Below, piece by piece: positions 37,901-52,900 of a stretch of 64,000 nt of DNA. Position numbers and translations under genes: made by a program. Source of the stretch: Calliopsis andreniformis (lineage: Eukaryota > Arthropoda > Insecta > Hymenoptera > Andrenidae); assembly GCF_051401765.1 (NCBI RefSeq), contig NC_135064.1, positions 22,046,001 through 22,110,000 on the forward strand. The letters are read 5' to 3'. Under the pieces are notes generated by a model. It worked only from the letters and a program-made list of their open reading frames with translations. It did no database searches and was not told the DNA's origin. The first letter of the stretch is position 1, and each line of letters starts with the position of its first letter.

Positions 37901-40900
37901 GATCCACGCGAAGGAGAAATTCTTGCAGTATTTTGAATGGATGCCTACGAGTAATTTTCAGGCATTCCAACGCTCACAGTTTCAGTTTGTGCGGGGTACG
38001 CTCAAATTGGCGCCACACCAAGCAATCTAGAGCGGTTATTAAGAAGCTCACCCTTAACAGTTTCATTTCTGCGGCTCCGATGCGTATTACTGAGTCGTTA
38101 AAATAGTTGAAATAAGGCTACGCTTCATTTCAACCGCTAGTGGGTGTAAAAGCAGTCTCGTCGAAGTAGAACTGAAATATTTGAAACGCATGTTTTCATG
38201 ATCGTGCGCAGTATTCTCTGTAATACGAGTTTCCGAACTCGTAACACTTTTGCAATTAACACAGAATTTATATTTCTGCCTTCAGACTTGTGATTTCCTG
38301 GTAGACAATGTTGGAAAAATAAATTGGAATTCGATGAAACAGTTACATAAAAATGATTCTAAAAAGTATAAAATGTAAAATGTCCTCGTTTCTTGGAATT
38401 TTGTTTAAATTCTGAAGTTATTTCACACACGATTTCCTGTTACACGTCCAACTGCAGATATAACGAAAATTCTTTACTTCAAAACAAAGGTTTAACTGAA
38501 TCTTCATAACTGTTCAGAATTGTATACAGTGTTTAGACTATGTAACACGCCCTCCTCGTTTAAGAGTTCAATGCACCATAAATTCCCTTTTAATAGCAAA
38601 CAGTTGAGTAGAATCGCAACATTTAGCGTCCAAGCCAAATACATTCTGAGCATCGAACAGCAATTGCACCTCGCAGTTTCTGGTGAATCGCCGACAGTGG
38701 CGCCCACCCACCTATATTTTACAAAATCATTTTGCTCACCGTGGTCGGTTTCCAGGTCACTTGACAGTTCCAGCGGCCAAGAGGAGCAAAAGAGGATCTA
38801 GGAATACAGTGGTTGCCCAGTAGGCATTGGCTAGCCAATGACAGCCTCCCCTAGCCATCAACATCTGAAGTGTATCCAAAAGCAAAATTTATCGCGGTTA
38901 TAATTCACGTAAATGCAGGACCGAGATTTTTTCCCTGTCATTTCTGCATAGTTCTGGTCCCCGCGGCTGGCGCTCGGATTGATCTTCTTCTTGTTCTTCG
39001 ATTTGCTCGATTTTACAGCAAAAGCCGAGCTATGTGGCCGCTGGCCAGATTCTCGAGTGCCTCGGAGCTACGGGACACGTTATAAATGCGGTATTCGTTT
39101 AATGTCCCTGCATCTCATCACCTAATAGCGATAAGCCCGCGTATCATACGCGCTGGGTGCGTTGATACTGAGAGTTCTCACGAGAAATTGCTGACCAGGG
39201 AACGCGAGTAGCGCCAGGAGAGTAAATATCATTGGTGTTTATTGGCTTGGTGGCTAACCTTTTAATGGCGAATGAGATGAAAGTCTGCCATATTCTGGAT
39301 GAAAGAAACTCTGATCTGATTTGGATCTTGATACGGTTGAATATTATTGCTTGTTTGAGGAATGATATTAAAAGATTATACTTGCAGGACTTCCTTAGGG
39401 CTTATTCAATACAGTCTCGGCTTCTACGATGTATACTACAAAGTTTCGTAAATATCCTCTAAGACTTCTTAGAACTTCGCGAAGAAAAAGCTGAGAGTCA
39501 GCAGAAGACGATTGATGCTGCCCACGTGATGAGCCGTTAATTATGAAAGACAGAGGGGAGACAATACTATCCCAATGTGTCTCTCTTGTACTTGAACAGA
39601 TTTTTTATAGACCTATCTTCCACGAAACAGAAAACAACGTGGTCAGCGTTGTACAGTCGCCTTGTAGAACGAAGTGGAATCTGCACACACAAAAGTAAAG
39701 GCAGTCACTGTCTCTGTCAGTACACAGAGTCACGTTTCATCATTCCTTCATGAATGAATGTTCGTTGACTGAGTCTGTTCACGCTGAAAAAGTGAAAAAG
39801 TGTTCGCATCATGATATAGTATCGCCACTGATCCACGTCACGACTACACGCGATACTCTGCAAATTATCGTGACACGTGTTTAAGAAAGACGCAAGATGG
39901 CAGGCACGCGGAGTAATTGACAGGGAAATCAATCGTTTAGCGAGAGGGAGTCTAATTGCTCGGTGGTCTAATGGGGACAACGGTTCGTTACGCGCGAAGT
40001 GTAATTAAGCGTCACCGAGCGGTGTCTAGGGCCTCGAGAATTCGGCTCCCTCTGTATGAACGATAAATCTTGACTCTACCCTCGGTTGTTTCGTTTTGCC
40101 AGACGGTTCGACCGATGTTACGTCAGTTTTGATTAAGCGACGCTTAATCGTTTCTGGATGAACCAGCGAGAAACGCTATTAATACTACCGCGTTTGATAT
40201 GAGCGGTGAGAAATGGAGGGTGCACAAGCGACGTATGGGAAATGCGAGAGCAACGAGATTGGTAGTTAAATATATGAGTAGGATGGAAAATGTGTACTAG
40301 CGAGGAGCGTGGATTAAATAATAATGTGCATGAAATTAACATGACTCTACGCATTCCATAAGTTAGCTTCTAATTTCTTGGGTGAATGGAACTGACTGAT
40401 CTTTTTTGTTACTCATACTGATATTCAGTTATTTGTTCTATAACTACTGTGTCGTGAATAACTATTTGGACAGTTTCACATTACTGATGATGCATGAAAT
40501 ACACTTTCTTATTTATGCTAACTAATATCAAATTTTATTCTCGTCAGTATTAGACAATGAGGTACCTTCTGCAGCTATGACTATATTAGAGAATTTTACT
40601 TGAAGTGTATTTTATGCATTCCCAATAATATAAAAGTGTCCAAATACTTATGCACAATAGTGCGAATCAGCGAAGAAGATACCTTAATAAGAAGTGTTTT
40701 ATTGAAAGAGATAATATGGTAGTTCGTAAGCAAGACTGTATCGACGAGGAACTAAATTCTTCTTAAGAATTCTTAATATTTATCTACTTTAGCCCTCTTC
40801 GGAGACAATTTATCTCGAAATAATACATCGTCCCTTGGATAGCTACTAACTCGAAGTCAATGATAAGCGAAACAACCGTTGCTTGAAGATTGTATTACTA

Positions 40901-43900
40901 CTACCATAAAGCACCGGAATTACGCACTATTACATAGTTCCTGAGATAGGTTTTATGCTTATACAGACTGACATTTATCACTGACTATACATTATGCACA
41001 ATATGGTCATAAAACTTGCATTAATTTTAGTCCCGTTTCAGAAAGTACGTTTTCTGTTTCCTTTAACCTCAGTATGATTTTATCTCTATGTAAATACCTA
41101 CGTCGAATTTAACCACTCAATATAGCATTGCAAATGATTTTCCTTTAAAGACTACATTACTGAACCTGCATTTCCTTGAATTTACGTGTAAGCTTCTAGT
41201 TTAGGTAGCATGGTGGGCTACCAGCCAACGATTTTACAAGCTTACCATAATGATTGCTACTTCCATAATGATTGCGCAGGCATACGTTCCATAGGTTTCA
41301 TAGTATGTGTTTAAAATTAACGAAGGAACAGAAATTTAGATCAAAGGGTAATTATAGAGTATCTACGATCCTCCCTTCGTCGCTTCTAATCGGTATTAAA
41401 CCTTCATTAAATCTGAACGAAATGAGTGGCGGGAATATTAATTAAGAGCTCATTAATTCGAACGGATGTGGGTGAATTATCTTTGCGAACAATAAAGAAG
41501 TGAAGACTGCACTGGCAGAGAGCATTTAAGCATACACGACAGGTCATGTACCTAAATGTCCAGACGACTTCAATAAAGGATGTTGGTAAACAGGATATGC
41601 AATTTATAATGAAGTTTTGCCAGATATTTTTATGAGAAAGGTGCCTATTCCAAAGAAACAAAAATTTAACCCAGTACTACAATGATTAACAGACTAATAT
41701 CACAAGTACGTAGCAACAGCTATCAAAGAGTTATCAAAACATCAATAAAACTCTTCTTCGCCAGCCTCTCCAACTCCTTCACAAAGGAACCAGATCAAAG
41801 CAAAGCGTCTCACCACACATGTTGTCTCCCACAATTACCATTCTCTCATTCAAATCAACCACAGCACAACAGCGACTCACTATCGACTCAGAATCCTTCA
41901 ATTTCCCATCCAAAGTTCAATAATTCGACGCGGCGTGCATTGGGTTGGGAAACAGCTGCCAGAAACTGTTTTAATTGAAATTACTGAGTTGTATACATAT
42001 AAAAATTAGCTTATATTTAAACAACTTTTATAAATGAACAAAATTCCAGATAGGGATCCTCAAGGATATGCAAATTTAGCAAACTAAAATAGCAGACTAA
42101 ATTTCGACTTTCTCGTGATCAGATAGTCATCTCGAAATACAGTAGAACCTCGATTATCTCAACTATTTCAAGATACAGAACCTGAAGTATGAAATCTCCT
42201 TATGACAGCTAGCTTTAAAGTACTATTACTTCATTATCTAAATCTTAATTGATGTTCTACTCTGCTCAACTATGATAAAATCCAGTAGCTACAGAAAAAT
42301 TGAGTTTCTTGAATTTTAAACATTTTGCGTTCTGTTTTAATACAAAATTACAAAGAAGACTTGGTTTATTATTCCACCGTTTAATATTCAATCGATGTTT
42401 TATCGTACTCTATTGTATTACTATTAATAACTCTTGTTATCACACCCAACATGCGCAAAACTAAATAACAGAAATTGAAAATACTCAAAATTCAGTTAAG
42501 CCAGGTTCCCTACTATTTGGCGGTTCCGCGATTGAAAGACCACGCGCTCGACGATACCGAGATTCACGTTCTATCGACGTGCACCGAGCCCGTCGCCACG
42601 TATCAATCGCGCTCCATTCTACGACCGCCACCTGTGTGTACGTGTGTACACAAAAAGGGTCCGGGGCGGGTGTGCGCGCGCGCGAGCTCGTGCTCGCATG
42701 AAACCTGCGCGCCACGAGGTAAACCCGTCAGTGCTATTCGTCGCCGCAGTGCGATACGGTCGATAGAAGAAAACGTGGCCGACAGTCTTCGGTGGTTGCA
42801 GCTGCCGCAGACAGCGTCGCGACGCTCTCCACGTTCTACCCAAAAATCTCCTCGAATCGTTTCTCATCCTGTCACGCCCCGTTCCCACCCCTGCAAACCG
42901 AGGGTGGCTGGCCACGCTGGACGCGCTCCATTCCGCCTCGGGACGTCGTGCGTGCGGCGTCATGCGGCAGACGCGTGCAGCTATAACTATATGAAGCACA
43001 GTGCTCCAGAGGACAACCTAGTGAACAAGTCCTGGTCACTTGGACACAGTCTGCGGTTCCTTCATCCCCTGTATCAAGATCGAGTTCTCCAGTGATACCA
43101 CTTAACCAACTTCGGAGTACTGTTTTCGAAGACTCTCCAGTCGGAGCAGATGGTTCCCCTTTCTGGCCACAGAGAATCGTGTTGTTCCAGCGCCAAGAAT
43201 TTGTTCTCCAGAGATGGAGTTACGTAAATTTGCATCACTGGTGCACAGGCTCCTGTAACAGTGGATCAGGAGTCAGAGTTATTAGCTTAAGCCAGTCGAT
43301 GAAATTTCAAGCGAGCGCATATTGTCGATCCTTCCAGAAGCTCGCTGCGACCCGGCCACGAGGGGGGGGAGCACGAGAAGCCACGGCGCGGTAACGCGGC
43401 GATCCCGTGGCCGAAAGTGCAGGCGGTGAACTATAACTGCTGGCGAACAGAGTTGATCGTAGCACGGCCGCGTGGCGAGCCGTGACATTGGACTTTCGTG
43501 GAATCTGTTTACGCGGCCGAGGCGGCTCGAGAGTGGCCGGCAGCTTGATCGCGAGTGCCGGCGCAAAAATCGTGCCACGAGGGATCTCCCGGCCTTGGCG
43601 TGCGACGGCCGACCATCGATCACTATCGACATCTGGATTAAAGCACACACACGCTGGGCGTACGTATTCGGAGCAGTCTCGCGCGGATATCAGCTTCTGC
43701 AACGTTCATCTCTTCCACGGCATTCATCCCACGTTACTCTGCGCGAAAATGGAGCGTGAGGAATTAACGGACGTGGATCCTTGATCCTGACAGAGGAACT
43801 GATAACAGAGGCTCGAAGGAATTCGAAGTCAGCGTGACTGGCACGAAGTGGTTCTTCGTGCGAGTGATTCTCGAAAAGGAAGTGAGACTAAGTTCTGGAA

Positions 43901-46900
43901 GCAGCAGAATCTTGTTTTAATCTGTTAATCTGGAAGGATCTCTAGTGACAGTGATTTGTTGCTGAATCGAGCTTAATCAACGGCGAGTGGAGGTCGATCT
44001 GAGCAGCCCACGTTGCGCTTCTGGAAGCATCCTCGGAAAGAGAGCAGAGGGTGGTCGGAGCGGCGCCAAAGGGGTGGTCGATCGATTTTCGTCTCGATAG
44101 AGGATGCTCCGTTTCGCGACGTAGCGATCGAGTTTTTGCGTCGTAGTCACGTGCCAAGAAGCGTAGCTCAGCGGCGGAGGGGGCCTGGTGGTGGCGTCGA
44201 TAGGAGGGGAACCGAACGAAGGGACTTTTCCCGAGCGGTCACCGGCGACTCGACGTCGTCGTGGAAAATCGATTCGACGTGTCGGCCACCCCGCTGCAAC
44301 CACCCGCCGCAGTGCAATGACCTCCAAACCGGGAAGGTCCTACAGCGTAAGGTAAGAGGATCGCGAAACGCAGGGGCGAAAAGGGGAATAAAGAAGCGGG
44401 CGCAGAGGGACCGCGCGGAGAAAATAGCCGCCTCCCTTTGCCCGTGTGTCGCCGACGTCTACGGCTCTTCGCTCCTTTTTCTCTATTTCACTTCCGGCCG
44501 CGTCTTTCCCGTCGCTGGATTTTAAACAGCGTCGGGTCTAAAGTTGAACGCCGTGGCTTAAGGGTTCAGCGTGGCGCGATCGGCTCGGCGCGCCAGTGAC
44601 CGCGTGAAATTTACGATCCGTGTCGTTTATAGGGAAACGATCGTTCCGTTTCGGCCCTCGAGCTTCTCCTTTTCGCCGAGACGAGCCGCTTAAGCGAGGG
44701 ATGAAATAGCGACGATGTCTGCTAGTGACAGCCGAGGCTTCCAAACCAGTAGACGACTTACTTTACCCTCGTGCCTGGTTGCTTTCAGGGTAATATGGGA
44801 AATGTTTTAGGGTGTTGTGGAATTCTTGAAAGGGGGGAGCAGGGTGCGTTTGACCCTAGATCTATGGTTTTTTATAAAGCCACATAGAGATAGGGATACA
44901 ATCGCTGAAAACGGGTGACGACAGTAACATATCTCTTTTTATTTTATAATATACAAGAAAAGGAATGCTGTCGCCGTCGCCTGTTTCTAGCGATTGTATT
45001 ACACTTTACCTTGGCTTTAAGAGTTATGCAAAATTTTTGAGAATCAGTGGATCTTTCAAGTTTAGCATGATTTTTACACACTTCGAATATGTAAAACGTT
45101 CTATAAAAGTTCGCTGAAATAATTTCAAGTGTGTAGTTTAACGCATTAAATTTAAATGTGCTATATAGTAACGGGAATCAGTATTTTCCTGGGGCGATGA
45201 AGGACCCCAGTGTGCCATTTCAAGGGTCATTTGATTGGGAATAAGTATTCCTGTACTATCGTTTCCATTCCTCGTGAAATTAAACCATAAGTACGAATTA
45301 GGAAATTAGACTGTGCAGTTGTAAAGACTTCGCATCTTTCTTATGAATTTCTTTTTCTTTTTGTTTGCTCGTTTCTGCGAACCTTCCAGAGGAAATACAG
45401 AAAACGAAAGCTACAAGTACACTGAACTATTTGAATTAAAAAAACACGAGAACCACAGTTATCGGGATAGCGAAATGATTTTCTCATCTGACTCGCAACG
45501 ATTCTCCACGTAATTAGAGAGTTATCGTTCAAAAATAACATTAATTTATATAATAATTATAATATCATGGAGCATGCTCTCCTCTCTCAACGTATGTTCC
45601 ACTCAATAAAACTGATCATTCTAAGGTTGCAGTCACCGTTGCTAAGCCCGCTATTAAGCCTTCAATCCCTATAATTACACGCATGAAATTCTGAAAGCAT
45701 CTCCATCTACGTCTTCATTAAATCGGAATACGCCGAATGAGAGATCATCTCGATCACGGTTACAAGAAAATACTAATTCTAACGAAACGGAATTCGTATC
45801 CTTTGATTTCTCGGAAATTAATTACACCAAGGCAGTGCGTGTGCAAGTATTGCAACGAGTTCTTTTTCATTCACTCGCCGAGTAACTAGACGCCGCGAAC
45901 GTAGCTACGAGGGAAACGTTGCGAAGTGACTGGCAGATAATTATTATTTCTCTTTGAAAGGCCCTTTCATGCGGCGCGCCGTCTTCGCCACGCTGAGACT
46001 ACCCCGTGTCCAAAGGATATTTCCGACCGAGAATACGCAAACTATGCCCGATAAGTAATTCCCGAGCGAAATGTTTCTCCGACGATGGAACAATCATCCT
46101 TCTGTGCTGGATTCCCAGGGTCGAGAACCTTCGGGTTTCGCTCCCAAACGAGAGGAATTGTTTTCAATGATTTATTGGAGATTTTGTGGAAAGAATTTCG
46201 GTCAGAGAATAGGGAGATGAGAAACTGTAGGAGCACTGGTGATATTGTGGTACTTGAAAATCTTGTTGGAAGCTTCTTTCTGGTGTCCTGGATTTAGATA
46301 GACTATTTAAATAATTTGTGAATAGGAGTCACTTGGAAATCAGCTTCTATAGATTTGTGTTACATTTTTGTTTCTAACCATACTGGCATAGCCCTCTATT
46401 AAAATTCTAGCAGATACTAGATACGCTATATAAAAGGTGAGAAGTATTACAAGTCATCAGATATCACTTCATGTCTTCAATCTTCTCGAGCAAAATAGGA
46501 GTAATAGAGAAATAGAAACTTTTCTAATATTTAAAGAATATTTCTTATTATAGCTGTGGTATTTGGATTACATGAATGTCTTCCAAAAAGAAGGATTATA
46601 AATTTCGAATAATATAAAGATAAATTTGTTCTACTCCAAAAGAAGAATCTTTTAAGTTACTCTACACCGTCATTTCTTCATTTACGTATCCGGTACTTTC
46701 ATCAACCCCATTTTGATGAATCGTTACAGCCACCCAGCGGTTCGTCTTCTTTTCTTCTTTTTCGGATTCTCACTCGACTGCTTCCGGTTCTGGACGTTCC
46801 CAGTGACTCGGCGTGACTCGGCATTGAGATGAAACGTGTAAAAAAGGCACGATCGTTTCTTGTTAGTAGAGCGTTACACCACCGAATCGAAAGATTTACA

Positions 46901-49900
46901 AGGATCGAGCAAGAAGTTGGGAGCGCAGTCGTTACGAATGACCGTCTTCTTAGCTCCCTGCTCGCGTATTTCTTTCTTTACGTCGGGCACGAATTCTCAC
47001 GTGGGATCACCTACTTTCCGAGACCTTCGCCGTCTGCCTTACGTCGGCGCCATTGTGTCAGTAAACAAGCTGTTTCCTTCCCTTACTTTATCCCCCTTTT
47101 GTCGTAAAACATTGCAAGATCGCACTTTCATTTCGTATTTGTCAAAGCTAAATAATTACGAATAGCCTTAGCCTTAAGTGGCACGTTAAAGTAGAGTTCC
47201 TTTAGATGTAAAATAGACATTTGCATGTGCTCTATTCTGTAAGAGAATATTTCTTTGAAATAGCTAGAAGCAAACGTTTCTCTTTTATTTCTTTTCTTAT
47301 TGCAACTCTACAAAATTATATAATCTGTCTTGCTGTAAGATCGTACCCGATCCAAAAGCAAAAACCTCTTTCTATTGTGACTAAGGTTCACGTAACGATC
47401 ATAGATTTTGTAGCATCTATCTCAACACAATTCCAGCTACTGCTTTTACTACAAATTCTGCATTTGTTCCCCATTGTTTTCCCACGAGACAAGCTTCTCA
47501 ATATGAGTTCTGTGGGGTCGTAAGGAAACGTTCTTATGCTCTTGACGGGCAAACAATGAGCTTATTGATAGACGTTCTTGCTGTTATTGCCGTTACTGTA
47601 TTCTCATATTCACCAGCTATCTCGTGAAAGAGAAAGGCGCGGCATGGGAACGGTAACTCGCGTATCGTGCAACTCACGATTCCCTTTCTATCACTTATTC
47701 ATCATAGGATGCTCGCGGTATCGATCATCTTAAGTCATTTAGCCTCATTAAGTGGCGTTCTTCAGTAACGAAGGATGAGCTATTTATATGTAAAGTATAC
47801 CACTAGCCTCATAGTTATCATCACATCTTCTTTTCTCTATTATTCGTTTATTCTTTTGTAAAAGTGGTATGCAAATGATCGTGCCTTAATGTCAGTAGGT
47901 ATAATTGCTGCTAAGCTCTGAAAACGTTAGAGAATGTTATTGCTAGTCTGAACTTTTTTACTGTCAGTATTTCAGAATAGGAAAAATAGTTTGTTTAAAA
48001 ATTTAGAATTATATATGCATATGCGCTTCAAGGACCATAGATACTGGCAGTATTATAATTTTATAAACTCGATAAAGTTCATCCTCCGTGGACGTTACTT
48101 CCATTCTATTGCTCCAATTCACCAGCAAAAAGCTACAATTATGTCCCTGTAATCACTCGAAGTGTATCCAGAGATAACTGACGATAAAAACTGGCGATTA
48201 ATGTTATCGCCTAAATGGTTACATCCAAGACCTAGCCACACCCCTCAATACTATCTCGACTGGCCAGGAAACACATGTGATGTGAAAAGAAGCTATCGTC
48301 GCAGTAAATTGAACCTTTGATAAGCCACATCATCTGCAGGGATACTGTATCTACTCTCTTTTTCGAGGAGGAAGTCTATAAATAGAAATATCTCGGTGTT
48401 GGTCACTTCATCGATCCGAACCTATTTTTGTGGAGGGTTGCAGCCCCCGTTTAGGGAGAAAAAGGTATCCGGGTCAATATGTCGAGAGTCTGGCACTCCG
48501 TCTGTGGCTCTACTCAGCAGTTTAACGATCTTGATGAACAGTAACCTCTAAGTAATATTTATTAGTGTTGTATTATACTTACTATTACTCGTAAAATTCT
48601 TCTATTAGCCAATTATTATCAGTACAAATTGCTTAAGAAATATTATCTTGCTTTATCGTTTAGTTACACGACAGTTTTATTATGATCATCTATCATACGT
48701 GACACGCATTGTAATAATTGTACTATGAAATCACCTACTAGTTAAACACCTTAAAGCTCGTGATTCATTCTGTCAACGATAACCATATACAATGAGCGAT
48801 TTCGATCCTTATCTAAGGCGACGTAAACGTGATCAAATGTTTCGCGATAATTAAGCTCATGTTTTAGATAATTTTGCAGATACGAGGTCGATCGAATTGT
48901 AAATCGATCACGATCACCAAAGAACCCGTTTTCGTACCATGACGACAGTTGCATAAGAGTAATCAGAGTCTTGCACGGTGACAAGGTTAATTATCGTCAG
49001 AATAGACCTCCGTTAACACGTTGCCTCTAACGTTCTTCAAGACTCTCGACAACTTGTGTCTTTGTCTTCGACTTGAATAGCACCACGTGACTCCAGAGAA
49101 CAAACCGCCAATCTCGAGATCCGCTTCGGGATAAACGTAGAAACTCCGAGAATTCTTTTTCATTAGCCTGCTTTCCAATGTTAGGTCAGAGGTTCTTCCA
49201 TGTGTCAAGCGAGAAACATGCCACCGACCGTTTAACTGTTTCACCTGACCCAAAAACGACGCCTTAAACCGTAAAATACGACGCTTGTCGTCACGCGCTT
49301 CTGCCTTGCGGTGTGAATCGCGTTGTTCACGCGATATCCTCGGCTTTGGAGCACGTCATACTTCAATGTGGGCTTCTTATGTAAACAATCGATGCTATCT
49401 TCTTGGTAATTTCTAGTTTACATGACTTTTAAGGATACTTTACTGGTTTCCTTCCTCTTCATTGATTCAAGGTGTTCCATTCTTCCATTCGTAGGAAGTA
49501 CTTTGCATTTACTGATCAATAGCTTCTTCTCTTGCAAATGGAGTACATAATTTATAGCAGAACAAATGAATAAGAATTTACTCCATCTTTTCAGTTTGTT
49601 AATTGTTAAATTATACAACACGACACTTCCTTTCGAAGCAGTTAGGTACTATTTTTATTTTCTGCTATGAAGAAATCCATTAGGCCACCTCCGTCTTCCA
49701 GCTTTACGTGGTTTGCTATTTTATGTTCCACAAGCCTACCTCAAAAGATAAGAACAAGTAGACGGAATTTGGTATAATCGATTGAGCTGGTTGTGTATTC
49801 ATTTTCCACGGTTGTTTCTTCAATATTATTACGTGTGAGAGCGCAAGGCCGTGGAACTTTTAATGTCGCTGGCACGCAATGCGCCGAGGGAAATCGTCCA

Positions 49901-52900
49901 AGTTCGATCGTTAAGCCAGCTTAGTCAATGTGCATAAAAAGCAACAAATCGTGGTGTGTTAAGAGCGGTCAGTCTTCTCGATTAATTAATCGATCTTAGT
50001 TTATGCTTCTAGAATCTACGCTTGAATTCTTATCTTATCGCTCGGAGTCGTTGCTCCAGAAGTATTTGGGTTTTTATCGAACTCTTAAAAATACACATTA
50101 TCTGAATATGTACACTGTTCATACAGTAATAATATTATTTCCTCAATTATTTCAATGTCGGAGGAACTTGTTGGTTCATAATGGTGTGGTCGAATACGGT
50201 GTTGAATGAAGGTAGTTTACAAATGGTGAATGCAAATAAGGAAATCACCGAGTGATCCTGAGTAATTTAATGGTTTTTCCCCTCGAGGAATTTGCACAGT
50301 TTACGTAATAGATTTAGTCGAGTAATTTACACGTAAATAAGGAACAATGTTGTGAGAAACATATTGCATTGATATGATTAGTGGTGGTTGAAGTTAACTA
50401 CCTTGACACTAAATGATAATTGACATGAGTATAATATTATTCCAAAGTGTAATAGATTTATATAAGGTTTAATAATTGATTCTTAATAATAGATCAAGAA
50501 CATGGAGTGTAACGTTCTTTTGCGGGAAATCACTTTGTGGTTTTGTCACGTACCTTGAAAGAATTTGAAACTCGACCTGTATTGAATTAGTATTGTGATG
50601 GTAAAGTACACCTGAATATTAGTCAGTGTGATGTCATGAGATATTCTTGTTATAACTCGTGTGCAATTGTTCCATGCGAACTTGTTAGTATAATGTTCTG
50701 TCTTCCGTGACAGGTAATTAATTGAAGGAGAAGACTGTCATGCTTAATCAAATTTTAAAGCAAGTTTCACCGATAACAATATTTAAAAATCTTTTTTTAT
50801 GTTTTGGACAAAATGTAATCTCAATTTTATTATCGTGTGAGTACTAATTGAATTCCATTTAAGTACTTTTTAACAATTTAAGTAATTTCTTGATATTCAA
50901 ACTTGCATCGTACTATTGTACATTTTATTTAAATACTTCTCAAGTAATCTAAAAACATTTAATTGAAGAATTGCGTGAGGAACATTTGGCTTACATATTC
51001 GACTTGAATATCAGATAAACTTGAATATTAGATGACTTGAGTATTAGATCAACGATTGTGTACTCATGGCGGTTGTTCTGCCCAAAATTTGCATTCGACT
51101 TTCACGCCAAGAGTTCCTAGAACGTATCTTCTGTTAGTTCGTCCAAGCATATTATCTGACAATGGGGACTTACGCAATCAACTGACTAATTATCGGTCAT
51201 TACGCGGTGCCAGTGGTGCATTCTCGATTGCGTCAGTAGCCCATTTGCACGGTGGCTCGCGAATAAAAGAGAAATTTGAATGAAGGGTCGAGGAAAGACG
51301 TGTTTCGAGGTCGGGCAAAGAACAGCAATTAACGATTGAAGCTAGGAACTCTTACAAAACAAACTGTGCAAATGAAGACGCGTTGCGAAAATGTCACAGC
51401 AATAAAATCGTAAGAATAATTACAACACCAGTCTGAAGTTGATTATGCGATCTGCTAATACCAAAAAAATTTTACCTCTTTTACTCTCGAGGCTATCGTT
51501 TAAATGTTAATACGCGCGATCGGCTTGTAAGATCGCTTTAAATTAATTGCCTTGGCAAAGATGTAATTAGGATGGAAATTCTCGTTGAGTAGATGGCTCC
51601 AGGGTATTCATGCGCATCGCTCTTTTTATATGCTATAAATTCATCCAATCATTCGAAATTATGAATTACTCGCGTTGCGCACGTGATGCTAGTATCTAAT
51701 ATTTTATCGTTACTCTCATCGATATCTATTTTTACCAGTATACCTAATCTCTATATTTATCAAATATGAAATGTTCTAGAAAGGTGATTCACAATTTTGT
51801 GATTTAAGTACTAGCTAAATATTAGATACAATTAAATATAAAACAATTCACCCTTCTCTCATTAACAGATACTGATCACGCTAAATGAGTAATCAAGGAC
51901 TTAATACAATTCAAAGATGCACAATCGATTAATCACATCTAATTTCTTATCTTGATTAATCAGTACTGCAGGTATGAAAACACTCCATACATAATAGATG
52001 TAAATTTTCAAATTGCTACCCATCACTATAATACTCTATTACTCTACTACTTTGAAATTCTCAGAAGCATTTAATGCAATGTATAACGGTACGCATAAAT
52101 TCCAATATTTTCACGCGCCACGGAATTCCACTAGAATCAAACAATTAACATTACTTTCACATTTCCAGCCACCAATTACCGCACAATAAACGTGCGTGAT
52201 TCGTTCGTTTACCTCGCTAATATCCACACAAGCGACATCGCGCGTGTCAGAACAAGGAGAGGAAAACGAACGAAGAGTAAACAAGATCGCGTTGATTGCA
52301 ATTTTGCCTCTTACTCGATAGATCTCCTTTGTTTTCAATTTCACCTCAGTCTGTAAGCCGATCTTTCTTTCAGTTCGCTCAGTTGCGATTCGAAGTCGCG
52401 TAGCATATCGGCGATTACGTAAGGACGTCTGCCATTCACGTGTGACTTTGCCGCGTTTCTCCGATGTCCCGTCGATCCCTCGTTTTTTCCTTCGTCAATG
52501 CTATACCACCTTTTGCCATTGCAACGACCTCGGGGATCAAATTGCTGTAGACTCGTAACGATTCGGACGCCGGAAGTTGAGCCAGTGATCTTGATAGTGC
52601 CATCCTCGAGAGCCCTGTATTTCGCGTATCCGCTGTAATCCTGGCCAGTTGAAAAATAACGAACCTCGATTGTAACTGTCGTAATCTTCTTTCAGTGGCC
52701 ATTCGGAGTTTGCGTTAATGCAAAATGAAACGTTAGTTTGTCATGGTTAAGAGTCTCGCGGTTTTGTAATTTATTGGGTATTAGATCGTTATTTAAACTG
52801 CATTTAGGTTGCGTAATTGAAGTTTGCAACTTTGTAGAGTTGTGAGGATAAGTTAGTTATTCGCAGAGATAAGTCTCTGGTGGTCAACAATATTGCAATA

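Larger units (their letters stand above)
17338..44316 (+). other. Long intron sequence of the large gene, first part (27 kb)
   Basis: Mostly AT-rich and without supported coding exons. It carries the MITEs, minisatellites and CpG islands listed separately, plus orphan exon-like segments at 25152-25235 and 34291-34359. Open frames at 18498-18878, 20587-21028, 22126-22434, 28497-28910 and 41682-41978 show no family features and no in-phase splice sites. I cannot exclude non-coding RNA genes or a nested gene. Confidence 0.45.

Noticed and set aside
42475..43095. 206-codon plus-strand ORF, the longest in the window
   Set aside because: It starts at a TTG, lies in the CpG island, has no domain and is rich in Cys/Arg/Ser/Pro as expected from composition. 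The opposite strand is open as well.
44013..44525. 170-codon plus-strand ORF overlapping the proximal first exon
   Set aside because: Different frame from the phase-consistent start at 44317; compositional.
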